A DNA stretch of 64,000 nt from VGJV01 sp964646415 (GTDB taxonomy: Bacteria; Patescibacteriota; Minisyncoccia; UBA6257; 2-01-FULL-56-20), in contig CAZYEL010000005.1 in assembly GCA_964646415.1 (NCBI GenBank), positions 3,054 to 67,053 on the forward strand, written 5' to 3'. Below the pieces are notes generated by a model, which was not told the DNA's origin, did not search any database, and saw only the letters and a list, made by a program, of their open reading frames with translations. Both the position numbers and the translations under genes were made by a program. Positions 59,580-64,000 of the stretch are shown in pieces (the first letter of the stretch is position 1; the number at the start of each line of letters is the position of its first letter).

Positions 59580-60350
59580 TCACTCAAGGGAATTCCAGAG
59601 CGCGTCGAAGATGAGGAACTGGGTTTTGTATATCCCCGGGTCTTCGATGATGAGGCCGTGCGGCGCGCCGTTCTGGTTCACCGAAATCATCGCGACTTTC
59701 CCCGCGTAGAGGAGCGTGTAGGTCGGCGCGCCCTCTTCCTTCGTGAGCCATTTGCGCTCGTCCTTGCCGTGGATGTCGCCGCCAGGACCGATACCGATGG
59801 CGCGCATCGCGATTTTCCGTTTGATGCGTTCTTCGGTGAACGCGGGAAATGCGTCTTTGTGATAGAGATACGGGCGGATAGTGGAAGATGAGTATGCAGC
59901 ATATTCACGCGCGGGAAGCGCTTCGGTCGCGTCGAGCACGTCCTCGAGAATGGTGCGGAGTCCCGCGTAGCCCCTGTAATACTTTACCGTGGGGCTGCTT
60001 CCCGCGGCGCGGGAGAGCGAGGAGAGTTCGGGAATAATTTCTTTGATGGCGGCTTCGGTTGTTGCGATATCTTGTTTTCTCCGGAGGAGAAGGTTCACGA
60101 GCGCCTTTGGTTCTTCGGCGACGAAGTGTTGGCGTTTCTCTTTATGGTAGTAGGAGACCAGTCCGCGGCTCTGGAGCGCCTTGAGCGCATCATGCGTGGT
60201 ACCTCTGTTGATGCCCGCGTGCTCCGCGATTTTCCTGATTGCGGTGGGTCCGAGCGAGAGAAGCGAGAGATAGACTGCCGCTTCCTTAGGGTTTAACCCA
60301 AGCCCCAGAAGGGCGGATTGCATGGCTTCTGTGATATTGGATTTTGTCAT
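59580..60350 (-). CDS. TrmB-family transcriptional regulator
   Basis: 256 residues. The N-terminal winged helix (about 8-75) contains LGLNPKEAAVYLSLLSLGPTAIRKIAEHAGINRGTTHDALKALQSRGLV, the classic TrmB/SugR-like DNA-binding domain. It is followed by a helical linker and a PLD-like C-terminal effector domain (about 110-256) with YRGYAGLRTILEDVL and late GLIIEDPGIY. Such regulators often respond to sugars. It is divergent from the GT2 gene across a 226-bp AT-rich spacer with several TGTCAA elements, the probable target. The GlmU-like gene converges on it. Confidence 0.85.
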   Translation of the reverse strand: MTKSNITEAMQSALLGLGLNPKEAAVYLSLLSLGPTAIRKIAEHAGINRGTTHDALKALQSRGLVSYYHKEKRQHFVAEEPKALVNLLLRRKQDIATTEAAIKEIIPELSSLSRAAGSSPTVKYYRGYAGLRTILEDVLDATEALPAREYAAYSSSTIRPYLYHKDAFPAFTEERIKRKIAMRAIGIGPGGDIHGKDERKWLTKEEGAPTYTLLYAGKVAMISVNQNGAPHGLIIEDPGIYKTQFLIFDALWNSLE

Positions 60351-60367
60351 CGGTTCCTTATTTAATA

Positions 60368-60468
60368 TGTCAAATTGCCTTTTTTGTCAAATTAATGCTG
60401 ACAATAAAAGCTTTTATGAAGTATTATAATGTTTTGTGTCATATATATTGTCAAAAAAATCGTTGACA
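60368..60468. promoter_or_regulatory. TGTCAA operator cluster between the TrmB gene and the GT2
   Basis: TGTCAAATT at 60368-60376 and 60385-60393 (17 bp apart), TGACAA at 60399-60404, and an inverted pair TGTCAA (60449-60454) and TTGACA (60463-60468) separated by 8 bp. The last half-site coincides with the GT2 promoter -35 box. Confidence 0.55.
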
Positions 60469-60490
60469 TAAATGGCGTTGGGAATATCCT
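60463..60490 (+). promoter_or_regulatory. Promoter of the GT2 gene
   Basis: TTGACA (60463-60468), 16-bp spacer, TATCCT (60485-60490). The -35 box is one arm of the inverted repeat, so a bound regulator would block it. This transcript has an untranslated leader of about 80 nt. Confidence 0.6.
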
Positions 60491-60576
60491 CTTTGATAAG
60501 GTAGAAGGAATTATTGGTTTTTGTTCTGTCTGCCTCCAGTCAACTTAACAATTAAAAACCGGAAAGGAGACTTCCT

Positions 60577-61536
60577 ATGAAATGGGAAGGACTTTTGGAT
60601 AGTGACAGAGTTGTTATCCCCGCACATAACGAGGAAGCCTCCATCGGCCTCGTCGTGGGTTACCTCATGGAGCACGGGCTTCGTGGGGAACAATTGCTTA
60701 TCGTGGACAGCAATTGCACTGATGGGACCGTGCAAGCCGCACTTAGTGCTGCACGGGCTTACCAATCTGATGGCGCGCTCCGGGTTGTCCAGCAGAGTGA
60801 AATGCTGAAACTTTACACGCACAAGTTTGTTGTACCGTGCGGGACAGTCGAACGTGAGGCTACGCTCAGGAATGCGGGAAAGGGAGCAGCGATGTACGCG
60901 GCAGTGCTTGCGCTCAAGCGCGAGGGTCACTCGCCAGAAAGTCGCGTTTTCTTCCTTGATGGGGATATTACAAACCCGGGCAAGGTTGATATGATTGGTT
61001 GTTTGCTCAGGGCATGGGAGCGGAAGCCGAACGCTCGCATTGCGAAGCTTGCGTCCGCAGGCCGTGATAACAATGGGATGCTTTCCTTCATCAACACGCT
61101 GCCACGTCCGTACAACCAGTTGAGTAACCTTGCGTGGCCGCTTTGTGGTCAGCAGTCACTTCGGTTGGGAGACTTGCAACGTATCCCGTTTCCCACGCAG
61201 TACAGCGTGGAGGTTGCGCTCCTCGCGGTGCTCGCCGAGCTGTACGGCGGTGAATGTTTCTCACAAGAACCAATTCCTGCGCCCCTTGTAGAAGAAGCAC
61301 ATCCGGATGACTTGCAGCGATATGTCCGGATGTTCACCAGCATTATGTTGTTCTTAAAGGCTGTGGTTACCTACGGTCCTTTGGACAACATGGGGCGATC
61401 TGAGATTGATGCGTGGAATCGCGGATCGTGGCGTACAGTCACAGACATTGGTGTGCCCCACGTTGCTTCGAATGGGAATGTTCGCGAAACGCTCGTAGTC
61501 GATGAACTATTGCCGCCAGTCAACAGTCTAGTCTGA
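60577..61536 (+). CDS. GT2 family glycosyltransferase, GpgS-like
   Basis: 319 residues. VVIPAHNEEASIGLVVGYL near 12, IVDSNCTDGT near 44, FLDGDITNPG (metal-binding D-G-D, near 125), then a long C-terminal domain without membrane helices. The layout recalls glucosyl- or mannosyl-3-phosphoglycerate synthases, which make compatible solutes or glycan primers, but no phosphoglycerate site can be confirmed. Unlike many genes here it has a good ribosome-binding site (AAAGGAG, 8 nt before ATG) and a regulated-looking promoter facing the TrmB gene. Confidence 0.72.
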   Translation: MKWEGLLDSDRVVIPAHNEEASIGLVVGYLMEHGLRGEQLLIVDSNCTDGTVQAALSAARAYQSDGALRVVQQSEMLKLYTHKFVVPCGTVEREATLRNAGKGAAMYAAVLALKREGHSPESRVFFLDGDITNPGKVDMIGCLLRAWERKPNARIAKLASAGRDNNGMLSFINTLPRPYNQLSNLAWPLCGQQSLRLGDLQRIPFPTQYSVEVALLAVLAELYGGECFSQEPIPAPLVEEAHPDDLQRYVRMFTSIMLFLKAVVTYGPLDNMGRSEIDAWNRGSWRTVTDIGVPHVASNGNVRETLVVDELLPPVNSLV

Positions 61537-61608
61537 ACAAGTGAGGGTGGGAATGTATGCTTTACAAGCTGCTTCCCACCCAAACCCTTATCTAGTAAAC
61601 TATATTTT

Positions 61609-62697
61609 ATGAATAAGATAACCATTGGCATCATTGGCGCGGGGTATATCGGCAAAGAACATGCCCGTACCATCCGGCTCGTGCAGAATTTTTTCGGCAA
61701 TTCGGTATCGCTCGTCGGCATTGCGGATAAAAATAAAAAGGCGGCGGAGGACGCCGCGCGCCATTTTCAGATTTCCTATGCGACGGATGATATAGATGCG
61801 GTCATAAACGACGCCCGTATCAATACTATTTTTGTGTGCCTCCCTACAGCGTTCCATATTGACGTTGTGCGTAAGGTTGCCGCAGCGGGGAAGAATATTT
61901 TTTGCGAGAAACCCTTCGCGGTTTCTCTGGAGAAAGCAAAGGAGGTGCATCAGCTGCTGGTGAAGAATAAGATTCGGCACCAGGTTGGTTTTGTGCTCCG
62001 GTACACTCCCGCATACCATGCTTTAAAGAAAATCATCGAGCAGCGCGCGGAAGAGTCTGACCTCCGCACAATTTTACTGCGCGACGACCAAGTATTTCCC
62101 ATTAAAGGACTTTCCCATTTTACGGATTGGCGCAGCAACGTGGAGCTTGCCGGTGCGGGAGTGCTTGCGGAGCATGGCATTCACGACATTGATATTCTGG
62201 AATGGTTTTTTGGGAAGATGAAAAGAGTTTCGGCACGCATCAAAAATTATGCAGGGCACAAGGGGATTGAGGACTATATGGAGGTGCGTTTCGAAACAGA
62301 GAAGGGTGTAGCGGGCAACATGGTGCATCTCTGGCACGAAATTCAGGCACACCAATCCATACGTCATTTCGAGATATTTTTTCAAAAAGCGCTTATCGAA
62401 GCCGATACGTACGATATGCACCACATCAGCGTGCGCGATAGTGCCGCACTGCACATTTATGAGCGTCCTGACCTCTACGCAATGATAAAGAATGACCCTC
62501 TTTTTAAGGATATTTCACACCGGGAGGACGTGGTGTTTCTTGCAGACTACTATGCGTGCCAAGTGTATTGGTTCTTGAGGAATTTATTGGAAGGTGCCCC
62601 TCTTACGCCCACTATTGATGATGGACTGCGTGCATTCGTAATAGCCGATGCCTGTTACCGTAGCGCCGCGAAGGACAGTGAGTGGATTATGGTGTAA
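61609..62697 (+). CDS. Gfo/Idh/MocA family oxidoreductase
   Basis: 362 residues. Rossmann start IGIIGAGYIGKEHARTIR, then NTIFVCLPTAFHIDVV, the conserved catalytic-region CEKPFA (near 102), and a C-terminal alpha/beta domain with GAGVLAEHGIHDIDILEWFFG (near 180-200), typical of this NAD(P)-dependent sugar-oxidoreductase family. The substrate is probably a (nucleotide-)sugar. TTCCCA-17 bp-TAAACT ends 7 nt before the ATG, another possible leaderless start. Its stop is directly adjacent to the stop of the convergent kinase gene, with no bases between. Confidence 0.85.
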   Translation: MNKITIGIIGAGYIGKEHARTIRLVQNFFGNSVSLVGIADKNKKAAEDAARHFQISYATDDIDAVINDARINTIFVCLPTAFHIDVVRKVAAAGKNIFCEKPFAVSLEKAKEVHQLLVKNKIRHQVGFVLRYTPAYHALKKIIEQRAEESDLRTILLRDDQVFPIKGLSHFTDWRSNVELAGAGVLAEHGIHDIDILEWFFGKMKRVSARIKNYAGHKGIEDYMEVRFETEKGVAGNMVHLWHEIQAHQSIRHFEIFFQKALIEADTYDMHHISVRDSAALHIYERPDLYAMIKNDPLFKDISHREDVVFLADYYACQVYWFLRNLLEGAPLTPTIDDGLRAFVIADACYRSAAKDSEWIMV

Positions 62698-63723
62698 CTA
62701 ACGCGCCGCAATTATCTCCCGCACTTCCTTCTCCTTGCGGAGGATGTCTTGCGTGAGAGCGACAAGGCTCTTGGCACGGGCTTTATTGTGCTCTTTGCGG
62801 GAAGGATATTTCTTCGGATTCCATCCGAAGTAGCTGTCGAGGTGCACATCCTTCGCAAACCGTGAGGCGAGCCCGAGCGTGACCATGGCAAACGCCTGCA
62901 CAAGGTACTCTTTCATCTCCGGCGAGAGGGGCTGCACGCTGCGGTAGCCCTCAATACTGTATTTGAACCGCGGGAGGGACATCGTATTGGGAAATGCTTC
63001 CTCCGAAATGGCGCACCAGCGAAGCGCATCGCCCATGTCTACGAGCGGCGTGTGTTGCATACAGGTATCGAGGTCTATCATGCAAACACCCTTGCCGTTC
63101 CTGAATACGACATTCGAGATTTTTGGGTCGGCGTGGATGACGGTTTGCGGGAGGTCGGTGGGAAGCATGAGCGAGGGGAATTTCTCATGGATGTAGCGGT
63201 AGCTCTCGCGCTGTTCTTTATTTGGCTCATCACGCAGAAGATTTTCGTACGCCGCGCAAAACGATTTGTAGATTTCCTGTGCGTTATGAAGGAACGGTTT
63301 GCTGGCGAGGAGCTTTGCGTCAAAATCTTTCATGGCGGCATGGAACGTCGCGAGCACTTTGCCTGCCTCGGCGGCGTATTCATCATGGGGCAAGTTTTCA
63401 TAGATGTCGCCTTCGATGAATGTGGTGAGGCGCCACACTTTTCCCGGAGCTTCCTTGTGGAATAGGGCCCCGTCATTGGTGTGAATAATACGGGGAGCAA
63501 TCACGCCCTTGTGCGCAAGGTGTGCTGTTACTCGCTCCATATCCCGAACCGTCGCTTCATCAAAAACTTTTCCCAACAATTGGAGGATATATTTCCCGCT
63601 TTCGGCCTTAACGCGGTAGGTGGTATTGATGTGCCCGGAAAGGATGGGGGATATGTTTTCTATTTGCCCGATGGAGTAATGGGCAAGCACTTCGCGAACA
63701 CTCTTTTCGTCTATGCCGTTCAT
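62698..63723 (-). CDS. NahK-like sugar 1-kinase (APH fold)
   Basis: 341 residues from ATG 63723; the open frame extends upstream without conservation. Aminoglycoside-phosphotransferase fold: N-lobe with GHINTTYRVKAESGKYILQLL near 30-50, catalytic loop VIHADPKISNVVF (HxDxxxxN, near 198-210) and metal site MIDLDTC (near 220). The pattern, including the INTTYxV start, is that of N-acetylhexosamine 1-kinase. It would make HexNAc-1-phosphate for the GlmU-like enzyme nearby. TATAAT with an upstream CTGTCA (17-bp spacer) gives a leader of about 9 nt. Confidence 0.78.
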   Translation of the reverse strand: MNGIDEKSVREVLAHYSIGQIENISPILSGHINTTYRVKAESGKYILQLLGKVFDEATVRDMERVTAHLAHKGVIAPRIIHTNDGALFHKEAPGKVWRLTTFIEGDIYENLPHDEYAAEAGKVLATFHAAMKDFDAKLLASKPFLHNAQEIYKSFCAAYENLLRDEPNKEQRESYRYIHEKFPSLMLPTDLPQTVIHADPKISNVVFRNGKGVCMIDLDTCMQHTPLVDMGDALRWCAISEEAFPNTMSLPRFKYSIEGYRSVQPLSPEMKEYLVQAFAMVTLGLASRFAKDVHLDSYFGWNPKKYPSRKEHNKARAKSLVALTQDILRKEKEVREIIAAR

Positions 63724-64000
63724 GGCAATATTCGCAGGAATTATACACAATTCCCATACCATTGACAGCTTTGCTGTTATCCTTATACTTTCCTTTGCGA
63801 CAGGTTCGATGGGGTGCTCACGTTGTGCTTGGTTAATTAATGGTAGTGAGCTTTTCGAACTATGATACACGACCGACTTTTGAAAAGTACCTTGCCGTTT
63901 CGCGTTGCGGAGCCGCAAGGGATATATCGGAATCAAACCAATAAAAGTTTTTTAGTTGTTCCAATTACGTTTTAGCAATTTCGTAAAAATTGCAGTGCGA
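63724..64000. other. Right-end spacer, no gene seen
   Basis: Apart from the promoter of the kinase gene I see nothing supportable. The last 100 bp are AT-rich and may lead into a gene beyond the window. Confidence 0.4.

Noticed and set aside
60618..60632. Match of ACATAACGAGGA in the GT2 gene to the inverted repeat at 58723
   Set aside because: The bases encode the conserved HNEE of the GT2 active site, so the match is most likely chance.
1..64000. Alternative genetic code with TGA as Gly
   Set aside because: Recognisable genes such as scpB and the RNase P-adjacent genes end normally, and none contains in-frame TGA codons.

Overview
The window reads as a chromosomal contig from a Candidate Phyla Radiation (Patescibacteria) bacterium, most like Parcubacteria. 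This is inference from content, not a database match. The clues are trimmed translation enzymes (ProRS without an editing insert, AspRS without a GAD domain, a release factor without domain 1), large secreted proteins with a peptidoglycan-binding domain, a DUF5674 gene, a prepilin-like gene, and a family of cysteine-rich CxxC proteins. TGA is used as a normal stop (for example in scpB), so the code is standard.

Layout. 1-1.9 kb: an AT-rich defence-like segment (HNH protein, Shedu SduA) next to tRNA-Gln. 2-6.6 kb: prepilin-like gene, dnaX, scpA-scpB-mraY. 6.7-15.8 kb: two giant secreted proteins; the second contains an unresolved 100-N gap inside a 42-bp tandem repeat. 16-18 kb: a GT-C mannosyltransferase-like gene and its likely polyprenyl-phosphate-mannose synthase. 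18-24 kb: proS, then the cell-shape set mreB-mreC-mreD-mrdA, with a 167-bp miniature inverted-repeat element between mreC and mreD. 24-29.3 kb and 37.2-44.4 kb: seven paralogous cysteine-rich genes in two head-to-tail blocks, plus the 3' scrap of an eighth. Between the blocks: galT-like gene, rplU, a tandem D-Ala-D-Ala ligase fusion, a GT39-like gene and DUF5674. 44.4-50.2 kb: RNase HI with viroplasmin domain, RNase P RNA, MgtC, aspS, an adenylate-kinase-like gene, NUDIX and a short release factor. 50.3-58.4 kb: a compact same-strand run of two receiver proteins, nitroreductase, amino-acid dehydrogenase, PaaK-like ligase, E1/ThiF-like protein, alpha/beta hydrolase and 7TM histidine kinase. 58.4-64 kb: rpmE, GlmU-like uridylyltransferase, TrmB regulator divergent from a GT2, Gfo/Idh oxidoreductase and a NahK-like sugar kinase.

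The two best candidates for an undescribed system are the cysteine-rich paralogue array, where three members share a pair of AAGGTTNAACCTT palindromes at a fixed distance from the start codon, and the 50-58 kb operon, which looks like small-molecule synthesis with its own sensor kinase. Across the window there are also degenerate repeats with a 7-bp period. They sit between genes, reach into the 3' ends of genes, and in two cysteine-rich genes appear to lie inside a variable coding linker. Several promoters sit so close to ATG that the transcripts should be leaderless. Small palindromic repeats occur between genes and once inside the aspS reading frame.
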